Below, piece after piece: positions 24,959 to 33,190 of a stretch of DNA of 52,183 nucleotides. Under the pieces are notes generated by a model, which saw only the letters and a program-made list of their open reading frames with translations, was not told the DNA's origin and searched no databases. This DNA comes from M3007 sp044224705 (GTDB lineage Bacteria; Bacteroidota; Bacteroidia; Chitinophagales; Saprospiraceae). Numbering within the stretch: position 1 is the first letter of the stretch; each line of letters opens with the position of its first letter. The translations under genes were made by a program, and so were the position numbers. The stretch covers positions 1 to 52,183 of the forward strand of contig JBGAJY010000012.1 in the NCBI GenBank assembly GCA_044224705.1, written 5' to 3'.

Positions 24959-26461
24959 ATGCGCTCGTACCTGCCTTTTTTCTGCCTGCTGCTGGTTTTC
25001 AAAATATCCGGCCAGGACAGCCTCAGCGCCGAATGGGTGGTCCGGAAAAGCAGTCCCGCGGGCCTCAATGCTATGGCCTGGGGTCTTGACCTCGATGCGC
25101 AAAACCACGTCTGGTGGTGCCCGAGTATTGCCAACAGCCAGGCCGAAGGACTTCGAATTTATTGCGAACCTTTTGATTTTCAGGGCAATGCAATTTGGGC
25201 GGCTCCGCTCGACTTCGGCGGCGGCGCCATCACGGAGGCTTTTACAGTGGTGGCGCAAAACGATGCGGTGTACGTCGGCGGCCGGCAATGCCCGGGCCTG
25301 ATCAATACCTGCGAGCAGTTGCTGTTCCAGATCGATCCGGCCGATAACAGCGCGCCTGATTGGGCCAAAACCTGGGGCGGCAACGGCTACGACGAGCTCG
25401 ACGGCCTTTCCGTCCGGCCAGGCGACGGCATTTACACCGGCGGCTGGTGGGGGCCCGATGCCAACACACTGTACGACGCCGACCTTGCGCTGCGCAAAAC
25501 GGACCTGTCCGGAAATACCCTTTGGGCCGCCCAACCCATCAGCCACCTGGGCACAGCGGAGCACCAGGACGGGCATTTCGTAGTCGATGAGGCGTTCATC
25601 TATGCCTGCGGAATGTCCGGCGGCACCAGCTTTTTCAACCTCTACGAAGGCCGTTCTTTTTTGGCAAAATGCTCCAAATCCGACGGCAGCCTTGTTGATT
25701 CTGTACAATTCGGCAGCCAAAATCCCTGGCTCGACTGGAACAATGCCTTCGGCATGACAAGCGACGGCGACGCGCTGTACCTCACCGGAACGTACGGACT
25801 GAGCGCCAACGACAACCAGATTTTTGTGGCCAAATTTTCTAAAAACCTTGATTTGCAATGGTTTACCCTCTGGGGCGGCGATGCCACCGAAACGGCGCGG
25901 GCCATCAAAATAAAGGACGGCCGGGTTTGGGTCGGTGGCGCCACCAACTCGTCCGATCGGACCGTCTTTGGAGCCTACGACGCCTGCCTGCTGGCTTTCG
26001 ATGCAACGGACGGCCAGTTGCTCGCCGCAAAAGTGTGGGGCGACGAGCGCGACAACGAAATCCGCGACCTGGCGCTCAGCGCCGACGCCGTTTTTCTCAG
26101 CGGCACCAGCGCAGTGAACTTGTTCAATGCAACCCACTCGGATATGGAGGCCTTTTTGTTGCGCACGGATCAGGACGGTTTTTTAGTGGCGGCACAGGAG
26201 CCGGAAGCGTCAACTGCCGGTTTCGATATTTTTCCCAATCCCGCCTCGGGGGAAGCGTATTTGCAGTTGCGAAAACCGGAAGAAGCGGCCCTTGTCGAGC
26301 TGTTTGATTGTTCGGGGAAGAAGGTTTTTTTCAGAAAGGAAAATGAGTGCAATGCTTTGAAAATTATTGCTTTAAACCTGGGAAATCTGCCAGCCGGCGT
26401 TTACCTCTGCCGGGTGCGGACGGCGGGTTTTTCGGGGAGCGAATTGCTCCTGATCCGGTAA
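24959..26461 (+). CDS. T9SS cargo protein with beta-propeller-like repeats
   Basis: A 500-residue exported protein. The start at 24959 gives the signal peptide MRSYLPFFCLLLVFKISG; eight upstream codons are in frame but unlikely. Residues about 20-410 form repeated W/G/D-rich strand units (WAKTWGGNGYDELDGL, WFTLWGGDATETARAI, VWGDERDNEIRDLALS) like the SBBP/delta-60-type beta-propeller repeats of Bacteroidota surface proteins. The C-terminus is a T9SS type A domain (IFPNPASGEAYLQL ... GVYLCRVRTA ... LLIR). No catalytic motif was found. A triple nested palindrome lies just after its stop. Confidence 0.85.
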   Translation: MRSYLPFFCLLLVFKISGQDSLSAEWVVRKSSPAGLNAMAWGLDLDAQNHVWWCPSIANSQAEGLRIYCEPFDFQGNAIWAAPLDFGGGAITEAFTVVAQNDAVYVGGRQCPGLINTCEQLLFQIDPADNSAPDWAKTWGGNGYDELDGLSVRPGDGIYTGGWWGPDANTLYDADLALRKTDLSGNTLWAAQPISHLGTAEHQDGHFVVDEAFIYACGMSGGTSFFNLYEGRSFLAKCSKSDGSLVDSVQFGSQNPWLDWNNAFGMTSDGDALYLTGTYGLSANDNQIFVAKFSKNLDLQWFTLWGGDATETARAIKIKDGRVWVGGATNSSDRTVFGAYDACLLAFDATDGQLLAAKVWGDERDNEIRDLALSADAVFLSGTSAVNLFNATHSDMEAFLLRTDQDGFLVAAQEPEASTAGFDIFPNPASGEAYLQLRKPEEAALVELFDCSGKKVFFRKENECNALKIIALNLGNLPAGVYLCRVRTAGFSGSELLLIR

Positions 26462-26465
26462 CGCA

Positions 26466-26746
26466 TTCCCACGGCTGATGGGTTTTTACAAAATAATCGT
26501 TTTTTGACCATTTGAATGCTTTCGGTTCCCTCGCTTCGCTCGGGATGACAGGCTGCTAATGATAGAACCCTTTCCAACAGATTTCTCGCTACGCTCGAAA
26601 TTCCGTCAGGGCACGGGAAAATTTCGAGCGTAGCGAGAAATCTGATCTAACAAGTTGACTGTTAGATATCTGTAATCCCGAGCGAAGCGAGGGAGCCGAT
26701 AGCAGTAAAGGACGTTTATTTTGTAAAAACTCATCAGCCGTGGGAA
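26466..26746. repeat. Triple nested palindrome between convergent genes
   Basis: Three inverted-repeat pairs lie one inside another. The outer arms are 26466-26496 and 26716-26746 (31 bp, 1 mismatch, containing CCCACGGCTGATG). The middle arms are 26522-26551 and 26670-26699 (30 bp, 2 mismatches, CCCTCGCTTCGCTCGGGAT). The inner arms are 26578-26602 and 26620-26644 (25 bp, perfect, TTTCTCGCTACGCTCGAAA), closed by a short loop. Together they fill almost all of the 327-bp gap between the T9SS gene (ends 26461) and the convergent amidohydrolase-like gene (ends 26789). No open frame is inside. Confidence 0.9.
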
Positions 26747-26788
26747 GGCATCCAAGGAACCATCCTTTTTCTAAATCATATCAGTCTT

Positions 26789-27931
26789 TCACGGACATAG
26801 CCGCATCACGGTGATACTCCCGCCGCCCGGTGTCAGCCAGCGCACCTGCACCGCCGCGCTGCCCTGGCCGCTCAGTATTTCCCCTCCGGCTACCATCCAC
26901 AGGTAGCTGTTTCCGGTCAATGCGGGCACCGAATATGCATAGGTCCCGTCCTGACAAACCACCGCGCCACCCGTTATTTCCGGGATAAAAACTGCTCCGA
27001 ACGCGTGTTTTTCCAGAAAAACCTGCACCGCCAGCGCCAGCGTATCGCTGAAATTGTGTCGGTGCGCCCAGGTGTCGCGCACGCCGCCGTAGTAGCATTC
27101 GATCTGCACGGCGTCGATGGGGAAGCCGTTGATGGAACCGTGGCGGAAAGTGTTGTAGCCGCCATTGAAATAGGGTTCTCCCGATTGCGGGGCGGGGTCG
27201 GCGAGGCTGGGCACCGAAGGGTAGCCGCGGCTGTGCAGCAAGGTGCCGAGCGAAAAGCTGTCGCGCAGCAGCGCCGAATGCGACGACTGGCTCAGGTTGG
27301 TGTCGGCCAGGTGGCGGATGCTGCTTTGGAGGATATAGCCCGGCAGATCGAGCGAGTCGTCGGGCTTGCGCAGCTCGGCGCCAGTGAGCAGGTAGCCGAG
27401 TTCGAGGCGCTGAATCGTGTGCGCGTGGCCGTGCAGGTCGATAAAAATGCCTTGAAAAAAGGTGTTCGTCACGGCGTTTTTGGCCGAATCGATGAATTCG
27501 TGGTAGTCGAACCAGGCTTGTTCGACCAGCGGATTGCCGCAGGCGGCTTCGGGAAGGTCGCGGTTGGCGTCGAGTTTGCGGCGCGCCAAACGGTTGATGA
27601 TCAGGTGCGGATAACAGCCGAAGCGCATCTGGATGGCCGTGTCGAGCTGCCGGGCGAGCGCCTGGGTGTTGCCGTCGTTGACTGTGACAGCATTGGGGCA
27701 GCTGCGGTCGGGGATGACGCCCGGCGCCAGATCGCCGCCGTGTGGCGTGCTGATGATGATGGGCAGGTTGCCGGCGCGGTATTCGACGTATCCGTTGGCG
27801 CCGAAGTAGGTTTGGCCGGGGACGAAATTTTGGGAAAACAGAAATGCCGGCAGGCCAAGCAGCGACCAAAGCGCGACGCGCCCGCAGGCCATTTTTCGGA
27901 AAAAAAAGTATTTGGCGCCCGGCATATTCAT
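26789..27931 (-). CDS. Secreted N-formylglutamate amidohydrolase-like protein
   Basis: A 380-residue protein related to the N-formylglutamate amidohydrolase family: the conserved PIIISTPHGGDLAPGVIPDR (about 57-76) and the FIDLHGHAH segment (around 165) carry the expected metal/substrate-binding His and Asp residues. A signal-like stretch is present (ACGRVALWSLLGLPAFLFS, after a 13-residue basic N-terminus). The last 45 residues (SYLWMVAGGEILSGQGSAAV ...) are a PKD-like module and not a T9SS domain. The start at 27931 is favoured because its ATG overlaps the stop of the upstream lipoprotein gene (ATGA), indicating translational coupling; an inner Met14 is possible. The substrate is unknown; an exported member is unlikely to work in histidine breakdown. 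Confidence 0.82.
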   Translation of the reverse strand: MNMPGAKYFFFRKMACGRVALWSLLGLPAFLFSQNFVPGQTYFGANGYVEYRAGNLPIIISTPHGGDLAPGVIPDRSCPNAVTVNDGNTQALARQLDTAIQMRFGCYPHLIINRLARRKLDANRDLPEAACGNPLVEQAWFDYHEFIDSAKNAVTNTFFQGIFIDLHGHAHTIQRLELGYLLTGAELRKPDDSLDLPGYILQSSIRHLADTNLSQSSHSALLRDSFSLGTLLHSRGYPSVPSLADPAPQSGEPYFNGGYNTFRHGSINGFPIDAVQIECYYGGVRDTWAHRHNFSDTLALAVQVFLEKHAFGAVFIPEITGGAVVCQDGTYAYSVPALTGNSYLWMVAGGEILSGQGSAAVQVRWLTPGGGSITVMRLCP

Positions 27932-28485
27932 TCAAAGCAAGATTCGGCGGGTGGAGGAAGGGTCGGATCAAATTTACCGTCGCCATTGTTTTGAGTCGGG
28001 AATGCGCATTGGTCCAGCTGGCCGTTGGGAAAACCCTTGTCGCCGCAAGGGTAGGCGCAAGCGGCACCTGTGAGTGTTTTGACCTGTCCGTCTCTCAATT
28101 TTACAAGGACTTCATATTCGAAAGCGCCTTCGAACCGCGAGCCGCCGGTGGTGAAGCCGTCCCAGGCCTTGCCAATGTCGTTGGGCTGAAAATGTTCGGC
28201 AAAGAACAGTTCGTTGCCATTTTTATCGGTGTATCGAACCGCGACAATTTCCAGCACGCCCGGGTTGGTGAAGGGCAGGAAACGTTCGTCCGTGAAGTCG
28301 CCGCTGTACACAAAAATATTGGGGATGTAAATGAACGCCTCGGTCAGCCCCAGACTGTCGGGTGTGGGACTGATCGGAAATGACGCCGTTGTCGCCTCGT
28401 TTTCGCAACAGGCGCAGTACTTTTTTTCTTTGCAGGCAGAGGCGCCCACCAGCAGGAAGAGCAGAACAGGAATCAGGTAACGCAT
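27928..28485 (-). CDS. Lipoprotein with gliding-motility C-terminal-like domain
   Basis: A 185-residue lipoprotein: signal MRYLIPVLLFLLVGASAC with lipobox (ASAC, Cys18) followed by KEKKYCACC. The body, IPNIFVYSGDFTDERF ... VAVRYTDKNGNELFFAEHF ... AWDGFTTGGSRFEGAFEYEV, closely follows the fold pattern of the gliding-motility-associated C-terminal (CHU_C / T9SS type B) domain. Here it is the whole mature protein and is lipid-anchored rather than being the tail of a large cargo. It overlaps the downstream amidohydrolase-like gene by 4 bp, and the ELWxxDGT gene ends 34 bp upstream on the same strand, so the three are probably one operon. Confidence 0.8.
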   Translation of the reverse strand: MRYLIPVLLFLLVGASACKEKKYCACCENEATTASFPISPTPDSLGLTEAFIYIPNIFVYSGDFTDERFLPFTNPGVLEIVAVRYTDKNGNELFFAEHFQPNDIGKAWDGFTTGGSRFEGAFEYEVLVKLRDGQVKTLTGAACAYPCGDKGFPNGQLDQCAFPTQNNGDGKFDPTLPPPAESCFE

Positions 28486-28519
28486 GATGAATTAATGTGG
28501 AAATGAAGGCGATAGAATT

Positions 28520-31438
28520 TTAATGCAACACTACAAAACTACCGGTCGCACGCAACCCTTTTTCATCCAAAGTTTGAATCCGGTAAACACCCGGCGTCAA
28601 ATGGCCAAGCGGGATGTTTATCGATTCCGTTCCTGCCCTTGCCATTTTTTGGGTCAAAACAACTTTGCCACCCGCATCGAACAGGCGGACATCGAGGGCG
28701 CCGGGCGCCGACTGCGGCCAGGACAATTGGATCGATTCACTCGCCGGATTGGGGAAAATGGCCAGTCCGGACAAGGGTTGAACGATGGGTTCAAGGCCCG
28801 ATACCAGCGAATCGGGCAGTTCCAGCACCCAGGGTTCGAAGCCGATTTCGCCGTTGTTCATGGAAAAAAACAGGCGGTTCTGGATCAAAACAGCGTTGTC
28901 GATGCTGGGAATAGGTGTGAGTTCCAAAGGCGGCGTGACGGGCCAAAGGTCGGCCACCTTGAAAGTGCCGTTAACCGTTCCATCGCTGATCCACCAGGCC
29001 GTGGCACTACCGTCGAAGGCCGTGAACAGCCAGTGCTGATCGCCGTATCGAACAAAGTTGGAGGGTTGGGAGCTGCCCGATGGGTTCAGGTCCATCAGCA
29101 AAAAGGTGCCGGCCAGGGTCCCGTCCGAGCGCCAGAGGTCCACGTCACCGGCCGTGCCGGCGCCGAAGATCACCGAGCCGCCCGCCACGCCGTACAGCTG
29201 TTCCGAAATGCCGTTGAAATTGAAAGGATCATAGTCGACCACCGATTCAAATTCATGCAGCAGGGTCGTTTCGCCGGCCTCGTACGCCCAGAGGGAGTAG
29301 GTCGGTTGCGATCCGGCGTAATGCGGCGCATCCAGCACGATCAGCCGGTCGCCTGATATTTCAAGGCCGGCGGGCTGGTAGGCGTAGTTGCCCAGCAACG
29401 GCAAAGGCGGAAAGCCGTTGACCCGCAGCGTCATCACCGGCGGCGTCAGTTCGTAGGTCGTTACTGCAAAGCGGTTGTTCACGATCATCGGGAAAAGGGT
29501 ACTGCCGTTGCTGGGGATCAAACCTGCTTCCGCTGTGCCCGCCGTCGTGCCGTCGGAGCGCCAGAGGTACTCGCCTCCGCCGGGTATGTTGACCGATTGG
29601 ATCATATACAGGCTGTCGGATGTGGCGCAGAGGCCGTAAAAATTGGTCTGGGCAGCCGATAAAAACACCTGAAAAGTGCCGGCAGCAGTGCCATCCGAAC
29701 GCCAGAGCGAGCGACCGTTTTTGGCGAGGAAATAGAGCGCATTTTGAAAAGAAATCGCGGAGACGAAGGGATAATTGTCTGGCAGATCGATCTGTTGCAC
29801 GGCGCCTGTTTCGTCGTACACCCGCAAGGTGGAATCGGTGGCGAACCAAAATGCCTTTCCGCCGGCGGCATACGGACCGCGGTCGCTGTACGAAGGAATA
29901 ATATCGTTGTCGATGGTGGACACACTCGGCGGCGCATTGGCGGACACCTTGTAAATGCGGGCTTCGCCGTTTTCGGGAGACGCGCGAAACAGCACGGACC
30001 CGTCGGCGGCGGCGCTGAATTTGTCGGGCGAGGAGTGTTCGAACTCGGGCGAGGGCGTACCGCCGAGCAGGTTGGTGCCGCCCGGGGTGCCGTCGGAGCG
30101 CATGTACACCCAGTCGGGGTCGTTGAATTGCGGGTTGATGATTTCAAAAAAGAAGCAGATCGAGTTGCCGGAAACGGCGCTGGGGCATTCCACAGGCAGG
30201 TAATCGACCGTTCCGAGGTTTTTGACGAGCAGGGTGCCGTTTGTCGAGCCGTCGGTGCGCCACAATTCCAGTTCGCCGTCGTTTTTTTTCAACAAAGGGT
30301 ACACGAAGTGGTCGGCCGCCGCGGTGGGCGACAGCTGGCCCTCGCCGATGTTTTTGACCAGTTGGGTGCCCTGCGGAGTGCCGTTGGTCTTCCATATCTG
30401 CCAGCCGTTGTCTTCCACAAAAAAAATCATGTCGTCCACGAGCCGGTATTGGCCGTTGGCGGCATAGGTGGAATAGGTGTCGCTGGGGCCCGGATGGATG
30501 TCTTTCAGCAGTTTGGTGCCGTCGAACGTGCCGTCGGAGACCCACCATTCGAGGCCATGCACGCCGTCGTTCATTTGAAACAGGTATTTGTTCTGGATTT
30601 TGGCCGTGTAGACGTACCAGTCGATCGTGGAGGGCGGGCCCGCCGTTTTCACCTTGACGGTGCCGGCGACGGTGCCGTCCGATTTCCAGACTTCGGTGCC
30701 CAGTGCCGGCGAGCGCAGCTGGAAAAAGAGGGTGTTGCCCACCACTTGCAGGGAATTGAGCCAGACCTGGTTCACATTGACGGTGTCGCCGGTGAGTGAA
30801 AAAGTGCCGTCGGGCGTGCCGTTGCTGCGCCAGATGCGTTTTTTGCCGCCGTATTCCGTAGCGATGAAATAGATCAGCGAATCCCCGGCCATGAGAGCGT
30901 CGGGCCAGCTGCTGGCAGTGCCCGGGCGGAGGTCTTTAAGCAAATAAGTTCCGCCGGGCGTGCCGTCGCTGCGCCAGAGTTCGCGCCCTTCGGCGGTGGA
31001 TTGCTGGCTGAAATAGAGCACATTGTGCAGCACGGCAGCAGGGTTGTCGTAGTTGTTCGGGCTTTGAAACGGCACGGTATCGAGCAGCAGGGCGTGGCCG
31101 GGCGTGAGGTCTGTCACCCACAATTGCTGCTGGCTGCTGCCGATGCTGGCGAAGAAGAAAAAGCCCTCGTCGGTGGCCATGGCTTTGTCCATGTACGCCG
31201 GATATTGCTGGAAAAGCGTGGCCGTTTGGCCGTCGAAGGCATACAGGCCGTGGTCGCCGGCAGGTGCGGTGTAGGCGGAGAAAAAGCCTTTGCCGTGGGC
31301 GTTCAGGTGGGCCGAATTGCTGTAAAGCATCAGGTGTTCGGCCGGCTGGTGGATGTCTTCGAGCAAGTAAGGGGTTTGGGAAAATGCCGCGCGGGCGGCA
31401 AAAAGCAGGAGCAGGGACAGGGAGCGAAAGGAGAGCAT
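28520..31438 (-). CDS. ELWxxDGT-repeat T9SS cargo protein
   Basis: A 972-residue exported protein. It has a signal peptide (MLSFRSLSLLLLFAARAAFS), then about eleven repeats of the W-x-S-D-G-T-x-x-G-T type (ELWRSDGTPGGT, EVWKSDGTVAGT, DLWRSDGTLAGT, AWWISDGTVNGT and variants). These probably build beta-propellers. The C-terminus is a T9SS type A domain (IFPNPASESIQLSW ... GVYRIQTLDEKG). The repeat family is widespread in Bacteroidota surface proteins, with no assigned activity. It is the first gene of a likely three-gene operon with the lipoprotein and the amidohydrolase-like gene. Confidence 0.88.
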   Translation of the reverse strand: MLSFRSLSLLLLFAARAAFSQTPYLLEDIHQPAEHLMLYSNSAHLNAHGKGFFSAYTAPAGDHGLYAFDGQTATLFQQYPAYMDKAMATDEGFFFFASIGSSQQQLWVTDLTPGHALLLDTVPFQSPNNYDNPAAVLHNVLYFSQQSTAEGRELWRSDGTPGGTYLLKDLRPGTASSWPDALMAGDSLIYFIATEYGGKKRIWRSNGTPDGTFSLTGDTVNVNQVWLNSLQVVGNTLFFQLRSPALGTEVWKSDGTVAGTVKVKTAGPPSTIDWYVYTAKIQNKYLFQMNDGVHGLEWWVSDGTFDGTKLLKDIHPGPSDTYSTYAANGQYRLVDDMIFFVEDNGWQIWKTNGTPQGTQLVKNIGEGQLSPTAAADHFVYPLLKKNDGELELWRTDGSTNGTLLVKNLGTVDYLPVECPSAVSGNSICFFFEIINPQFNDPDWVYMRSDGTPGGTNLLGGTPSPEFEHSSPDKFSAAADGSVLFRASPENGEARIYKVSANAPPSVSTIDNDIIPSYSDRGPYAAGGKAFWFATDSTLRVYDETGAVQQIDLPDNYPFVSAISFQNALYFLAKNGRSLWRSDGTAAGTFQVFLSAAQTNFYGLCATSDSLYMIQSVNIPGGGEYLWRSDGTTAGTAEAGLIPSNGSTLFPMIVNNRFAVTTYELTPPVMTLRVNGFPPLPLLGNYAYQPAGLEISGDRLIVLDAPHYAGSQPTYSLWAYEAGETTLLHEFESVVDYDPFNFNGISEQLYGVAGGSVIFGAGTAGDVDLWRSDGTLAGTFLLMDLNPSGSSQPSNFVRYGDQHWLFTAFDGSATAWWISDGTVNGTFKVADLWPVTPPLELTPIPSIDNAVLIQNRLFFSMNNGEIGFEPWVLELPDSLVSGLEPIVQPLSGLAIFPNPASESIQLSWPQSAPGALDVRLFDAGGKVVLTQKMARAGTESINIPLGHLTPGVYRIQTLDEKGLRATGSFVVLH

Positions 31439-31538
31439 GGTGAATAGTTTTTACAGAAGGTGGGTAAAGACAGCTGAAAAATACGCGGTTTGGCGAAAAG
31501 CGGACAATCAGCGGGTCGTTTCGCCAGTAGAAGACGAT

Positions 31539-31546
31539 TATTTTTG
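31539..31546 (+). promoter_or_regulatory. -7 promoter element of the split T9SS gene
   Basis: TATTTTTG is a perfect TAnnTTTG, 57 bp before the ATG at 31604. It predicts a transcript start near 31553. The -33 region has TTTCG rather than TTG. Confidence 0.45.
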
Positions 31547-31603
31547 GAGGCGAAAACATGCACCTGTTTTCCGAATCCTTCCATCTTTCAAATCTGTTCA
31601 CTC

Positions 31604-33190
31604 ATGAAAAATTGGCTACCAGTTCTTCTGTTATTCCTCTCATCTGTGCTGCCCGGGCAATCCGTTTGGCAAAAAATTATCCCCAGCGACAAATCCCAGC
31701 AGGCACGCGATGTGGCGCCCGCAGCCGACGGCAATTATTGGGTTTTGACCAATTACCAGGCGGGCTTCAGCGATTCAACGCAGGTTAATCTACTGAAAAT
31801 CAATTTACAAGGCGATATAGTCGATACGAAGGTTTTTCTGAAAACTTATGGCATGGCCCTGCAAACTTTCGACGACGGCTCCCTGGCCATCCTCGGCCAG
31901 CGCCTCGCCATGTACTCCACCGACAGCAAAGCCGTAGTGATCAAACTCAATGCGCAGGGCGTTCAGCAATGGCAAACCGAACTCGATGCGAGTTATGCCT
32001 ATGCCATGATCGTCGATCCCGCGGGTGGTTATTTCGTGGGCGGCTTGTTCGATCAGACAGGCTCCAGCGATCAATCCTTTATTGCCCACCTGTCGGCCAC
32101 CGGCAGCACGTCGTGGACCAAAAAATACAACATCGTCAGCACCAGCACCATTCAGTCTTTCCTGCTTTTGGGCAGCGAACTGATCGCCGTCGGCGGTGCC
32201 AACACGGTCGGAGCGGGGCTCGACGGCTTTTTTTTGCTGAAAGTCAATGCCACAACGGGCAACCAGATATGGAAAGTGACCCAGGACGTAGGGTTCTTCA
32301 ATGTCGATCTGTACGGCTATTACGAATTCCCACCGATCGGCGTTTCGACCGACGCCGCCGGCAACATCGTGGTAGCATGCCCGGGTAATCCGAAATATGC
32401 CGACGGCAGCGGTATTTACCGTTTTTCTCCTGCCAATGGCGCTTTGTTGCAGCAAATCAAATTGACTTCATTCAGTTACGAACGATACCCGATGGATTTG
32501 CTGACTGACGCTGGCGGTAACATGATCATTACCGGAGCAGGCGGCGTCGACAATGAACACCTCCGGCCGTTTATCGAAAAACGCGGCCCCAACGGGCAGA
32601 TCATCTGGTCGCGCAGGCTGCCGGTCCCTGGCCAGTTGACTGCCTTTGCCCCCGCACCGGATGGCGGATTTATCGCCTGCGGGATCGATTTCGGCTCCTC
32701 CTACTTGTTGTCGCCCGAAATCATACACACGCTGCTCGTCCGTTTTGATTCCCTGGGCAACGCCTTTCCTTGCCGTATCGAGGGCTTCGTCCGCCGTGAC
32801 GACAATCAGAATTGCCTGTCCGAACTCAACGACCCGCCGCTCCGGAACTGGCATTTGCTCGTCGACGATACCCTGCATCTTTCCAGCGACGCCGGCGGCT
32901 ATTTTCGAGCCGACCTGCCCCCGGGCGATCATACGCTTCGTTTGCTCACCCCGGAACCTGTTTTCGAGGCATGCGAGGACCAATTTGTTCTGACGACCAC
33001 GCTGAACGATCCGATCGCCACGGTGAACTTCCCGGTGCAGAAGGGTCCCGACTGCCCTTTGCTCGAAGTCGGCATTACGCATACCGACCTGATCGCCTGC
33101 GACACCAGCGTGTTGTACGTCAGCTGGCGCAACCGACACCAGCGTGTTGCATGTCAGTTGGCACAACAGGGGCAATGCAACCGCCGATAA
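31604..33190 (+). CDS. T9SS surface protein, N-terminal part of a split gene
   Basis: A 528-residue N-terminal fragment. The start at 31604 gives the signal peptide MKNWLPVLLLFLSSVLPGQS. Residues about 20-390 are propeller-like repeats (ILGQRLAMYSTDSKAVVIKL, SWTKKYNIVS, NQIWKVTQDV, NGQIIWSRRL), followed by a cna/SdrD-like segment (about 395-500, IEGFVRRDDNQNCLSEL). The reading frame then runs through a 34-bp tandem duplication (33100-33167). The second copy shifts the frame, so the last residues (RHQRVACQLAQQGQCNRR) are out of frame and end at 33190. Deleting one 34-bp copy joins this frame to the one that continues to 35645, giving a single protein of about 1335 residues. Either the gene is broken or the duplication is an assembly artefact. 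Confidence 0.8.
   Translation: MKNWLPVLLLFLSSVLPGQSVWQKIIPSDKSQQARDVAPAADGNYWVLTNYQAGFSDSTQVNLLKINLQGDIVDTKVFLKTYGMALQTFDDGSLAILGQRLAMYSTDSKAVVIKLNAQGVQQWQTELDASYAYAMIVDPAGGYFVGGLFDQTGSSDQSFIAHLSATGSTSWTKKYNIVSTSTIQSFLLLGSELIAVGGANTVGAGLDGFFLLKVNATTGNQIWKVTQDVGFFNVDLYGYYEFPPIGVSTDAAGNIVVACPGNPKYADGSGIYRFSPANGALLQQIKLTSFSYERYPMDLLTDAGGNMIITGAGGVDNEHLRPFIEKRGPNGQIIWSRRLPVPGQLTAFAPAPDGGFIACGIDFGSSYLLSPEIIHTLLVRFDSLGNAFPCRIEGFVRRDDNQNCLSELNDPPLRNWHLLVDDTLHLSSDAGGYFRADLPPGDHTLRLLTPEPVFEACEDQFVLTTTLNDPIATVNFPVQKGPDCPLLEVGITHTDLIACDTSVLYVSWRNRHQRVACQLAQQGQCNRR
33100..33167 (+). repeat. 34-bp imperfect tandem duplication that splits a gene
   Basis: Copy 1 (33100-33133) and copy 2 (33134-33167) both start CGACACCAGCGTGTTG and end GGC[G/A]CAAC. 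They differ at 4 of 34 positions (TAC/CAT, AGC/AGT, CGC/CAC codons, encoding DTSVLYVSWRN and DTSVLHVSWHN). 34 is not a multiple of three, so the second copy moves the reading frame by one base. Confidence 0.93.

Noticed and set aside
24905..26137. 410-codon open frame antisense to a T9SS gene
   Set aside because: The sense frame has a signal peptide and sorting domain; the antisense frame has none and shows shadow composition. The same reasoning rejects the open frames at 17847-19292, 20696-22042, 49017-50660 and 50947-52161.
26466..26746. Repeated palindromes considered as a CRISPR array
   Set aside because: The repeats are inverted and nested rather than direct, evenly spaced units with unique spacers, and no cas genes are nearby.
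26781..28067. 428-codon open frame on the minus strand, overlapping the amidohydrolase-like gene
   Set aside because: Its product is Arg/His/Pro-rich low-complexity, whereas the 26789-27931 frame has the PHGGD and DLHGH family motifs and an ATGA-coupled start.
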